A stretch of DNA of 64,000 bases, from assembly GCA_019925095.2 (NCBI GenBank), contig CM034392.1:25486387-25550386 (forward strand), read 5' to 3'. Under the pieces are notes generated by a model. The model made no database searches. It worked only from the letters and a program-made list of their open reading frames with translations, and was not told the DNA's origin. Within the stretch, counting starts at the first letter, position 1; each line of letters starts with the position of its first letter. Below, in pieces: positions 1 through 9,019 of this stretch. Origin of the DNA: Dendrolimus kikuchii. Its lineage: Eukaryota > Arthropoda > Insecta > Lepidoptera > Lasiocampidae. A program made the translations under genes and the position numbers.

Positions 1-330
1 CGCTTTATTTCTGTTTATAGCACTAGTTTAAACGGTTTTGTCCTTTTGAGCCTTCTCATTATATCCGTGTTGTCGAGGAGCTGGCTCGCCTCGACATTCA
101 CATGATGATGAAGCCGATGCTCATAGGCTTCCGCGGAACTCCACTTTCAGGTCCCAATGGAGGTCGCTCGGTCAAACGTACTATGGCGTTTACACTGCCT
201 TTCAACACTTTGTTTTGGAAGCGTTGTATTATATCTATGTTGTTTGACTTGGTACAGCCCCACAACTGAACACCATAGGTCCATACTACACTTGAATGCA
301 ACATTCGGTCAGAAATCTCTTAGGCCGTGC
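1..330 (-). pseudogene. jockey-type LINE reverse transcriptase, C-terminal fragment
   Basis: On the minus strand a frame starting near 304 reads VWTYGVQLWGC then SNNIDIIQRFQNKVL, the conserved end of the reverse transcriptase region of jockey-like non-LTR retrotransposons, which copy their RNA at a nicked target. After about 45 codons the homology shifts frame: codons read from the other frame give EHRLHHHVNVEASQLLDN followed by RRLKRTKPF, the usual jockey C-terminus, then a stop near base 12. The frame change marks it as dead. The 3' UTR would lie beyond the window edge. Class is confident; the exact family is not. Confidence 0.75.
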
Positions 331-670
331 ATATTTTCTAGTAATGTCCGCGTGGGTATGTCATAGTTTTATTTTTCAGAATAGCTCAGCAGTGAACTGC
401 TGTTAGATATAGGTCGGTGTAAATGATATAGGTATGGGAGTTGGGAGCAAGTCACATCGGAACAAAGACGAAATCAATTTACTCTAGAAGGATAACAGAG
501 TCACCATCCATCGGCTCACTTAAAACACAACGCAGCTGATGGTTAGTCGAGCACATCTTTTATAGTCATGAGGAGTTTATGTCCTATATGAAACGACCTA
601 ATTTTAATTTTATATGTAATGTAGAAATTGACGTGTAATTTTCTTGTTAATAAAATATTTCAGATTGTTT
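331..670. other. no recognisable feature
   Basis: AT-rich sequence with no open frame of note. It may be decayed upstream sequence of the LINE at the window edge, but I could not align it to any other part of the window. Confidence 0.4.
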
Positions 671-946
671 ATATTGCATGAGTTCAGCAGACAGGCAGAC
701 AGCCCACTTGATGGAAAGCTGTTACCATCGCCTTTGGACATCCGCAACACCATATATGCTCTATAAATGCGCTTGCTGCTCTTTTAGGAAGACTTGGAAC
801 CTGGTCATTAATGCCGGAACACAAATCAAGGTTGTTATGGCGGCATACTCTAGACCAGGGGTGGTAGCCATTCAGTCGGGAAAATACCCTACCACCTGGC
901 TGTGGGTTTTCGGGGAATTGTATTCTTTCTCCGTTTCCGCACGGAT
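671..946 (-). mobile_element. family A retroposon copy A1
   Basis: Nearly full-length copy in which the poly-T (tail) end has decayed. On the top strand it runs from the GAGTTCAGCAGACAGGCAG tail motif through TAGACCAGGGGTGGTAGCC to a degenerate CCGCACGGATC head. Divergence from the other copies suggests an older insertion. Confidence 0.85.
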
Positions 947-1102
947 CAAAATTTTCTCTCCGAGGACAGGAGAGATGCTTCGACGGCCAACTTTGAAGAC
1001 ACAAATAGGGCACAGACAACCGACATGATTTGCTGCAGACGCGTCGTTGATTTTTTGTATGCAATTTTGACAGCGGGTACGTCTTATTCCGGTCAAGGCC
1101 AC
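947..1102 (-). pseudogene. unrecognised Cys-rich open frame abutting A1
   Basis: A minus-strand frame opens at 1102 and runs into the head of family A copy A1. Outside A1 it contains RCQNC and, 15 residues on, CLCPIC, a spacing reminiscent of a small zinc-binding module. I do not recognise a family. It could be part of a LINE ORF1, an old host exon, or chance. Because it is cut by A1 it is not an intact gene. Confidence 0.25.
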
Positions 1103-1122
1103 CGTTAGACTGACCCGACACT

Positions 1123-1755
1123 AGGGATGCAAACAAAACATCGATGTTTCCAATCATCGATGTTGAAACCAAAACATCGACGATACATCGTTGTTCAAGA
1201 ACGATGTTTTACCAACGATGTTTTATCGTACATAGACGTAACACGCCATCTTGTGCTCTATTTTTCATATTTTTTCTTATCGCCAGTAATAATTTATAAC
1301 ATAAAAGTTGATTATTATATCTATTTCTTTCATTTCTATTAAAAATAACCATTTTTCTTAGATGTACATTTATTTTAAATGGTGATAGGAATGTGATAGT
1401 GTGTGCCTACGCTGTTGAATAGTAAGTACGGTAGTGAATGTGGGTAAGGGAGAAGACATATAAATAGAATAAACATAGTATTTAGTAGAACGAGAGCATT
1501 GAGATGCAAAGATTGCAAAGATAGAGTAACAGCGGCATAACAGGATGATGTTAGTGAAAGCAAGAATTAAGAAAGGTGTGCTAAGGTGGTTTGGGCGATT
1601 CATCGATGTTAAAAAAAACGATGTTTCATTTGCATCGCAGGAAGAAGCGTCAAAAGCTTATGTAAATGGTGATAAAAAAAACATCGATATATCGTTCATA
1701 AACGTCGATATTTTTAACATCGATATTTCGCTTTTGAAAACATCGATATCCTAAA
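1123..1755. repeat. ATCGATGTT-rich block, possible decayed DNA transposon
   Basis: Both ends are packed with ACATCGAT/ATCGATGTT motifs: five or six between 1138 and 1225, and five between 1598 and 1752, in both orientations. The left end reads TAGGGATGCAAAC and the right end, reversed, TAGGATATCGATG, so they could be worn hAT-like terminal repeats. Between them is AT-rich sequence and a short RTE relic. No matching 8 bp flanking duplication is visible, so the transposon reading is tentative. Confidence 0.4.
1485..1600 (+). pseudogene. short RTE-type LINE relic
   Basis: The frame at 1545 reads RIKKGVLRWFGRF, matching the K-x-L-R-W-F-G-H motif near the C-terminus of RTE-type reverse transcriptases. 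It is short, lacks the rest of the domain and lies inside the ATCGAT block. Confidence 0.45.
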
Positions 1756-2046
1756 GGGCTGGAATTTGGGAAACTGCGGAAGGTTCATCTCGCAGCTTGC
1801 ACACGTATGACATGAAGAAGCGAGTATCGCGTTCGCGAGTGAGTACATTCAGAATCGAAGACTAAAGGTATATGATACAAAACATTTCAGAGTGAGCCTC
1901 CTCGTATACCATGGTCCAGTGAGTCGCTCCTTAGTTGTTGTCGCTCATCGTGTGCGTGCTGGACATATGCCGCTCAAGACATTTGCTTTTCTCATGAAAT
2001 AGACAAACAGCCCCAATTGTGAGACGTGCAATAAAACACAGGACAT

Positions 2047-2363
2047 TTTTTTATATTTTTTTATTGCATGAGTTCAACAGACAGGCAGACGGCCCACTTA
2101 ATAGAAAGCGGTTACCATCGCCTATGGACATTTGCAACACCATAGGTGCTACAAATGCGCTGCTGCAATCTTAAGGGTCACTGGAACCTGGTCACTAATG
2201 CCGGAACACAACTCAAGGTTGTTATAGCGACATGCTTTAGACCAGGGGTGGTAGCCATCCAGTCGGGCAAATGCCCTACCACCTGGCTGTGGGTTGTTTA
2301 GTCGCCTCTTACGACAGGCCGCCCGGCCGCAAGTTATCGTATTCTTTTTCCGTTCCTGCACGG
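2047..2363 (-). mobile_element. family A retroposon copy A2, nested in a LINE ORF
   Basis: Full-length minus copy with an interrupted T tract at the tail end (2047-2070) and the CCTGCACGGA head. Candidate target duplication GGACAT on both sides; removing the copy and one duplicate restores the TQDIYHI reading of the LINE. Confidence 0.85.
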
Positions 2364-2523
2364 ACATATATCATATTCTTATAGAATGCTCCGAAAATAA
2401 CAATGAGAGACAGCGACTAAGGAGAGACTTATGCTTAGACTTGCTGGATTTTGGAGTTTTTCATTCCTTTTTAGCCGATCCCTTGTCTGCAAAAACAAAG
2501 TTAGTGTTAGACTTTATTGTTAA

Positions 2524-2615
2524 AAGCATAAAATAATAGTGTTTTTGCATTAAAAGCATAAAATAATAGTGATTTTGCATGTTCATGCATGCAAAAACAC
2601 TATTATTTTATGCTT
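2524..2615. repeat. 27 bp segment present three times, third copy inverted
   Basis: The segment AAGCATAAAATAATAGTG plus nine more bases lies at 2524-2550, again at 2554-2580 with one change, and as an exact reverse complement at 2589-2615. It can fold into alternative hairpins within the LINE 3' UTR. Confidence 0.85.
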
Positions 2616-2749
2616 GTCTATTTATTATTATGTTATGCGCATGTAAGGTTTTGTACTTTGTTTTTTACGTACATGTAAGGTTTTGTACTCACGGACTGAT
2701 ATGGACGCTAGTCCAAATGTCCTTAAAATAAATTTAAAAAAAAAAGAAA

Positions 2750-3345
2750 CTCAATATAGACTGGACTGTATGATTATTGTTTAACTATTTACATAAATTA
2801 AATTATACATAAAAGTAGTACGTATGACTAACTAATTGTGCGAGAGAGTCAAGTGAGAGTGGTTTTAATCAAGGCCGCTTATATATCCCGCGTCCCGTCC
2901 GATGCCTAGCTGCTAATTGTACAAGCTATGGGCGTCGGCGGTATGCGGGGCGCGGAGAGGTGTGCTCCGGCGGGCAAGTCAAAGGAGTGTCTTCTACTAT
3001 ATTTTTATTCCTAATTTGTAAACTGGCAGACTAACAAATACAGTAAGTTACCAATCTAAGCCTATGCGCTAGGAGTATAGGCAATATAGACACCCAGGCA
3101 AGAGTAATACCCTTCTGGGAATCGAACTAGATGGGCTGGAGATTAGCCCACTAGACCCTACCAGTTGTCATTTAAACTAGCAATAAATATATATAGTAGT
3201 AAAATAAGAAATATGTACACAAACCCGATAGACTATAGTCTATATAAAGAGATGGATATAACAAATTAGATAAACTAGTGGTCGCCTGTGGTCGAAATTC
3301 CACTACTTTATTGCACACAATCTTACAAAATAAATTAGTACATAC
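2750..3345. other. no recognisable feature
   Basis: AT-rich sequence with a small GC-richer patch at 2870-2995. No open frame with recognisable content and no match elsewhere in the window. Confidence 0.4.
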
Positions 3346-3349
3346 AATC

Positions 3350-3600
3350 GTAATAATATAATAAATAATAATCGGCAGACAAACACACACATTGTATATC
3401 CCCAAATTAAGCAAGTTACGCTTGTGTTATGGGTAATATATAACGGACTACTCTGGGGCCGATCCCAGACATCCAGACCATAGTAAATAACGGAGAAAAT
3501 ACGTTTCCGAAATTTACTATACCAGGAATCGAATCCGGAGCCTCTGCGTTGCAGTGAGGTAGGCCGGCAAAGGCTTAGCCCGCTCAACCATAGAGGCCGT
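3350..3600 (-). mobile_element. family B tRNA-derived SINE, copy B1
   Basis: Read on the minus strand it begins ACGGCCTCTATGGTTGAGCGG (A-box-like), followed by GGATTCGATTCC (B box), then a unique body and a tail CCGATTATTATTTATTATA. This is the structure of a Pol III-transcribed SINE mobilised by a LINE. Nearly identical to B3 at 23.3 kb. Confidence 0.85.
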
Positions 3601-3606
3601 AATGAT

Positions 3607-3665
3607 GAGTACAATGAGCGGTCTTATCGCTGGGAGCGATTTCTTCCAGACGACCATTGGATGGA
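3607..3665 (-). mobile_element. CR1-like LINE 3' UTR scrap
   Basis: Carries the GAGCGGTCTTATCGCT...GCGATTTCTTCCAG signature found in the 3' UTR of the CR1-like LINE at 42.9-43.6 kb. Only about 60 bp remain. Confidence 0.6.
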
Positions 3666-3718
3666 CAGAATCTCGGTATGGATGGGGGTAGGTATGCAAC
3701 AGATATAATATTATTATA

Positions 3719-4082
3719 ATACATACATACATACATAACTTCACGCCAGTTCCCTTGCGAGGTAGGCACGAACAACAGAGCGCCATTTAGGCTTATTCTT
3801 ACACACCTCACTTGCTTCTTTGACATTCATAGCTCTTGTCATGCACGCTCGTCTGTTCTTAAGGCTGACATCACCTTCTGCTAGTACACGATCAATTTGA
3901 TCATGGAAGGTGTGTCGTGGCCTTCCACCACTTCTGCATCCATCCACTTTTGCATTGTATATCTGTTTAGTCATTCTTTCATCATGCATTCTTTGCACAT
4001 GCCCGAACCACCGGAGCATTCCTTTCCTTATCTTCACCCCGACACTCTCTTTGAGCCCAACTCTCTTTCTTACTTCGGTATT
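3719..4082 (-). pseudogene. RTE-T LINE copy a (5' truncated)
   Basis: C-terminal reverse-transcriptase fragment, with the (CATA)n tail at 3719-3736. Encodes [20 protein letters not shown] and [15 protein letters not shown]. The 5' end joins a GC/TA hairpin at 4094-4137 that is absent from the other copies. Confidence 0.85.
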
Positions 4083-4093
4083 ACGACGGTACG

Positions 4094-4137
4094 TACGACG
4101 TACGGTACGGTTAGTCAGTACCGTACCGTACGTCGTA
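4094..4137. repeat. perfect 17 bp inverted repeat, 10 bp loop
   Basis: Arms at 4094-4110 (TACGACGTACGGTACGG) and 4121-4137 are exact reverse complements. It sits at the 5' junction of RTE-T copy a. Confidence 0.9.
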
Positions 4138-4535
4138 AGTATTATATACAATTAATTAAAGTTATATGTTTAAAAACATACACAACATATAATCTCAGAA
4201 TACAGCTACATATATAGAGTATTATTATGAAATGTTTATGGCAATTATAATACTGTAAATGAATAAATAGCTTAAGGCACTTTAGACTACAAATTCACAT
4301 TTCACTGAAATAATTATTTTACAAAAATGTTTTCAGTCCTTAACTAGACGTTAGCCAATTTATTCCTTAATTGTTAACCAAAAATAAATATAGTAATTAA
4401 AATTATTTTTTGTATATGTGTTAATAAGTATTCAAAATATATAATGAATGTAGATGAAGCAAAAGATGTATGTCAAGATCGTAACAAGTGAAAATCCATC
4501 GTCTCTGTCTATCCACATAGGAAACAGGCTTGACA
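4138..4535. other. no recognisable feature
   Basis: AT-rich DNA between RTE-T copy a and the first solo LTR. Nothing recognised. Confidence 0.4.
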
Positions 4536-4539
4536 GTAT

Positions 4540-5032
4540 TGTTACAACTTAGCCAAAATTCCACGACGTACACCGGCCTGCCATAAAGCAGGGTTTTATT
4601 ACCCTCCGCATTTGGAGTTCTTTTGTGTTTAAAATTTGCAATTAGGCAATAGCCTATTGTTATTGTACTTGTTTTTGGCCGTTCGCAGGCATAATCCTGC
4701 AGGTGTGCAGAATTATGTTTTCTGGGAATAGCGTCGACAGTGGTCAAGTGTGGTTCTTGGAAATCATTGTTTACACGGTCGTGTCATATTGTAAGCTGAG
4801 TATAAAGGAAGGCCCGAACGGAGAGATCGGCAGTCAGTCGATAACGATACTAGCAAGACGTGTGTAGTACTTTCGATTAGCGCTATAGTGACGGACTTTG
4901 CGCGTGTTATTGAATCGTGCAGTGTTACTGGTTGTATCCAGTATTGTACCTGTTTTATACGTGTTTGTACAGTTCTAATAAACTCTATAGTAATTCCAGC
5001 GGTATTTTAATTCAAGTCTCACACTCCTAACA
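4540..5032 (+). mobile_element. solo LTR, family LTR-1 (plus)
   Basis: Begins TGTTACAACTT and ends CTCCTAACA, the TG...CA boundaries of retroviral-type LTRs, and is flanked by GTAT at 4536-4539 and 5033-5036. A TATAAA lies at 4801-4806, TCAGTCAGTCG-type initiator sequence about 30 bp downstream, and AATAAA near 4977, giving the U3-R-U5 layout. Length 493 bp. No internal gag or pol remains, so it is a recombination product. Gypsy/Ty3 or Pao origin would both fit a 4 bp duplication. Confidence 0.85.
4801..4840 (+). promoter_or_regulatory. LTR-1 core promoter (TATA and initiator)
   Basis: GAGTATAAAGGAAGG followed about 30 bp on by CAGTCAGTCG, an arthropod-type initiator context, inside the solo LTR. 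Function is inferred from position only. Confidence 0.5.
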
Positions 5033-5036
5033 GTAT

Positions 5037-5332
5037 GTATGTATGATTTTGAGAGAAGTTACGAAAATGTTTTAAAGGAAAACTTTTATCAGTTGTGCAG
5101 CAAAGAGGTAATGCAAATGAAATCTAACACATCTCAGGTGAGAATTTTCAAAATCTCATATGGCAAATGAGTTTAATTAATCCCAGGAAGGGGATGTTCT
5201 CAATTAAAATCTAATTAATACCCGCCGATGACGCGAGGGCTGATTTCTCAAAGGTGCAAGTATGAAAATTTCATACATATAGTACATTATTGGCATAAAA
5301 TATTCAATTTTCACCATATACTGAATTCTAGA
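5037..5332. other. spacer between two solo LTRs
   Basis: AT-rich sequence, starting with a short GTATGTATG run, separating two opposed LTR-1 copies. No internal retroelement coding sequence is seen. Confidence 0.5.
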
Positions 5333-5336
5333 GTAT

Positions 5337-5834
5337 TGTTACGAGTCGCGAGACTCGAATTAAAATGTCGTTAAAATTACTATAGAGTTTATTAGAACTA
5401 TACAAACACGTGTAACACAGGTACAAATATAACCGAACGGAACAAGTCCAAACGTAATGCAGAAGGTCTTAATTCAATAAAACACGCAAAGACCATCACT
5501 TATTAGATTTCCGATTGTAGTACACACGTCTTGCTTCGCTCGTGGTTATCGCCCGACTGCCTCATTACTTTGTACTGCACAGATGCAATATGTCCGTCCG
5601 GCCGCGTGACTGAATTTCCTAGAATCAGTTTGTAGTTTAAATCCGAACGCCTGGCTAAAGAGCTCAATACAATAATAGGCCGTAAAATATTCCAATACAA
5701 CAATGGGTTGTTTTCTAATCACAAATTTTAAACACAAAGTAAACAAAAAGAGTCCAAATGCCAAAAGGTAATAAAATGTGTTTTTACAGGTATGCAGGTG
5801 TGAATTTGCTTTTGTCGCGACCAGAATCGTAACA
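5337..5834 (-). mobile_element. solo LTR, family LTR-1 (minus)
   Basis: Top strand runs TGTTACGAGTCGCG to CAGAATCGTAACA, flanked by GTAT at 5333-5336 and 5835-5838. It aligns on the minus strand with the LTR at 4540-5032, including the AACACATTTTATTACC and TTTGTGTTTAAAATTTG blocks and the AATAAACTCTATAG polyadenylation region. Length 498 bp. The short inverted terminal repeat TGTTACGA/TCGTAACA is intact. Confidence 0.9.
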
Positions 5835-5838
5835 GTAT

Positions 5839-6859
5839 AATAAGCATGTAATTTCTAGTGCGAGCAAGTAATTATTTAAATAATGTAAGTAAATACGATG
5901 ACATTGACCCATTTGTAATCAGTATTTCAGGAGCCAAGCGGTGTCTAAGCCTTAAATTTTCAACAGTGACTAAGCATCTCGGTGCCTTTTTTCAGACGTA
6001 ATCATGTTACTTTTAACCAATAGCTTATTCGTGAAAACCTGTCATTGGCTTTCCTTTGTTAATTATAGTTATCTAATTAAATGTATTTGGCTGTAGGTTT
6101 TTATATTAATTTATTTTTAAGCATAATATAAATAAAATAAAATAAATAAACTAACTACACATACATAATTAAATAGATTAGAATAAAGAGAATATAAATT
6201 GCATATATAATATACCTCCTAGTAAGTATATCAAAATAATAAGTCATAGAGTCCACATCGAGATTTATTTGAAAGAAGCAACTGCCACCAATACAGACAA
6301 TGGGCGTAGAAAAATTAAAAACTGAAATCGATCCAATTATATTAACCCATAGATAATCAGGACAGGAAGCAAAGAGAGTGGAAAAGCAATAGCAATAGTT
6401 ATACACAACGATCTCCATCGGGCGGGATGAGACAATGCAAAAAGGCGCTAATTTCTCGAAACCAAAAAGTGGTAATGGTTATGCGTTCGCAGCGCGGCGG
6501 GCGCGCGTTTGTCTCGCGATAACGTGCGCTTACAATTAGCTTGGACGGCTTTATGCAAGGTGTTGCAATCTTAAGTATTTGACTTGTTATAAAAGTACTC
6601 AATTGTTTTGTTTGAAAAGAAGAGTACATTAATTTTCAAACTATATCAATAATTTTTCATAAAAAAAATTGTTTTGTTATCACAGTATATTCCAAAGGTA
6701 GCTGAGATTATTCTTGAATTAATCCAACCATTAACAATTTAAATTCCCAAAGTACTCAACGTAAAAGTATTATCAAATCAATAAACTTTTGTATATAAAT
6801 ACATATAAATAAGAATTAAGCATATTAATTTATTGTAATATATAATATTTTTTTAATTT
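5839..6859. other. about 1 kb without recognised features
   Basis: AT-rich except for a GC-rich patch near 6480-6535 containing GCGGCGGGCGCGCG. Open frames on either strand are short and resemble nothing I know. Confidence 0.4.
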
Positions 6860-7075
6860 AATAATAATAATAATCGGCAGATAAACACACACATTGTATA
6901 TATCGAATCGACCAGAGAGTAGCTTGGGGTACTCTGGGGCCGATCCCAGACACCCAGGCCATAGTAAATAACAGAAAGTTTCCGAAATTTACCATGCCAG
7001 TAATCGTACTCGGAGCCTCTGTGTTAAAGCGAATTCGGCCAGCTAAGACTTGCCCGCTCAACCACAGAGGCCGTC
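6860..7075 (-). mobile_element. family B SINE, copy B2
   Basis: Minus-strand SINE with (TAA)n tail at 6860-6873. Internal deletion relative to B1 and B3 (the CAAGTTACGCTTGTG block is missing), and a diverged B box GAGTACGATTACTGG. Confidence 0.8.
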
Positions 7076-8428
7076 CAATTGCCTTGTACCGAAACATTTG
7101 TATGATCATATGTAGGTCAATCAAATACAGTGAAAGCATTTGACTTTGTTACCATCTCCCATACAACTAATTACCTGTATTTATAACAATAAAGATTCAT
7201 TCATTCAAAGTTTTATACTTCTCCATGAAATATTATATTATAGGCGTCCAGTTAGATAATTAATAAGTACATATTGTACAAATATGTTTTCGTTGGTTAG
7301 ATTGCGCTGGTTAATCCAACCAGCAACACGCTGAGCTAGGACTAATTTAGAGCTACACTTGCTTCGTATTTTTTAATTACTGCATTTTACATTGTATATT
7401 TATTTATTTATGCTAGTGTTATGTATTCTCCTTTGTGATGTAGTTCTAAATAAATCTTTTTTCTTTCTCGCTTTCAGATATTTACGTGATATATAAAGTA
7501 ATTTGGTCTGTACGGCCTTGTTGACAAATTAAAACTTAAGTTATGGTGATAGCGATATATGTAATCGAAGAATAAAAAGAATCCATTGTAAATACACAAA
7601 CCTGTAGGCTATCATTATTCAGATGTCAAAAAAATCATAAAAATGTTTCTTAATAATTTTATTGGAAGTGAAACTTCTATATAAACGGGGGGTCTTAGGA
7701 TTTTTTTGTCACGAAAAAGCGTTACGGCCGCGTGAAGGAGCGGCATAGACTAGACGGGGTGAGCGGCAGTATAGTTTTAGAGAATACTATGGATGCGTTT
7801 TTTGGTTCCGGATCGAATTCAGGTTTTTTTTGTTTGACAAAATAAAATATATTTAAATAAAAAATGCATTCATTAAAATGTACCTAACCAAATCATAATT
7901 TGCAGTAAACCTGCGAAAAATTGAAATGTGTGCTGGGACACATAGTAGGAGTGAAACTTGTCCATTAAAGTTTTTATCATTTAAATGAATAAATGTGGAG
8001 ACACTTGCTTACAAAGGTTTTTGTTTTATCAAGAATTGTTGTATCTATACCATTTTGTAATTGTTTATTATGGAGAACAAAATATCTTATCTATATATAT
8101 CTAATATGTAATATATTCGGATAAGTTTTATTTATCCGACCCGTAAACTGCCTTATGCTTGCATAACCCGGTCCACACTTGCAATTAGACGTGACTTGGC
8201 CGCCATAATCGTTAATGTTTAGCACCAGCCACATATTCTGTACCTTTGTGCAAATGCAGCCTCCGTCTACTGCACTCTGGATTGTGGAGCCACTCGCGAC
8301 CAATCACGTGCTACTCCTTTATTGTTACTGGCCACTTCACGTAAATTCCTTTTTCGAAACCGATTGTTTCGATTTTTAAACTTTATTTTTATTTAAAGGA
8401 AGAAATAGATTTGTTCGAAATTTAAATG
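7076..8428. other. long stretch without recognised repeats
   Basis: AT-rich with several short poly-T runs. A patch at 7730-7790 is GC-richer. A minus open frame at 8091-8303 is described separately. No other copy of this sequence occurs in the window, so it may be the least repetitive DNA here. Confidence 0.35.
8091..8303 (-). CDS. unrecognised Cys-containing open frame
   Basis: 70 codons with a start at 8303 and the segment DGGCICTK then NINDYGGQVTSNCKCGPGYA. The C-x-C spacing after a beta-rich stretch is vaguely like the SWIM zinc-binding motif seen in YqaJ/SWIM-type insect proteins, but the second metal pair is missing. It may be a fragment of a host gene or of an element; I cannot assign it. 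Confidence 0.2.
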   Translation of the reverse strand: MVASGSTIQSAVDGGCICTKVQNMWLVLNINDYGGQVTSNCKCGPGYASIRQFTGRINKTYPNILHIRYI

Positions 8429-9019
8429 TTATTTTTTTTTTGATTTTATGGCTTGGCAGCTAGGCCTTTAAGCCAGATCTTAGATTCAATGTAGTTTCTT
8501 CGTTTTCTTAAACCTATGTGTAACACAGCTGAACTGTAGGTAACCAACTAGTGCCATTCAACGGAGTTCTTGTGACAACTCAAAAGGTCACATTTGAGTT
8601 TACAGTTTACATTTCTCACAAAACACATAAATTACTACTCAAAATCTATCAATATCCTACAACTATTGTTTATTTTAGAGTAATTTTACACATTTTTAGA
8701 AAATAAAACTGCACAGCACAACATCTCCTTTCAGTTCCCGCCAAAAACTCAAATTTATTTAATTAATAGCTTAGCCATAGATAATACTTATATGAGCTAG
8801 CTTTGCTGTGTCAGTCGATTATAAACAGTCTTTTAATGTAGATGAATCAACCAAAGTGAACATAAACTTGAACCATTCAAAATTATTGAATATCGTCGTG
8901 TCCCTTAGCTGACATTAGACGGTTCACTTCTGTCTTTCAATTTGGCTGTATGAACCAAAGTGACCCGTGACAGCATAAATACGACACACAAAATGTGTAA
9001 AACTTCATATATATTTATA

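Larger units (their letters stand above)
1860..2749 (+). pseudogene. LINE ORF2 C-terminus and 3' UTR, split by family A copy A2
   Basis: Upstream of A2 the plus strand encodes VVVAHRVRAGHMPL and, after a stop, NSPNCETCNKTQDI; downstream it continues YHILIECSENNNERQRL to a stop at 2536. The RxGH, CxxC and HILxEC pattern is the C-terminal RNase H/zinc-like region of jockey/R1-type LINEs. The two parts are in register across the inserted A2 copy. The 3' UTR carries a triplicated 27 bp segment (2524-2615) and ends in poly-A near 2738-2749. An in-frame stop near 2010 shows it is dead. Confidence 0.7.

Noticed and set aside
1123..1755. Confident hAT call
   Set aside because: Terminal similarity is weak and the 8 bp flanks do not match.
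4540..5834. A single LTR element with LTRs at 4540-5032 and 5337-5834
   Set aside because: The two LTRs are in opposite orientation, each with its own GTAT duplication, and only 300 bp of non-coding DNA separates them.
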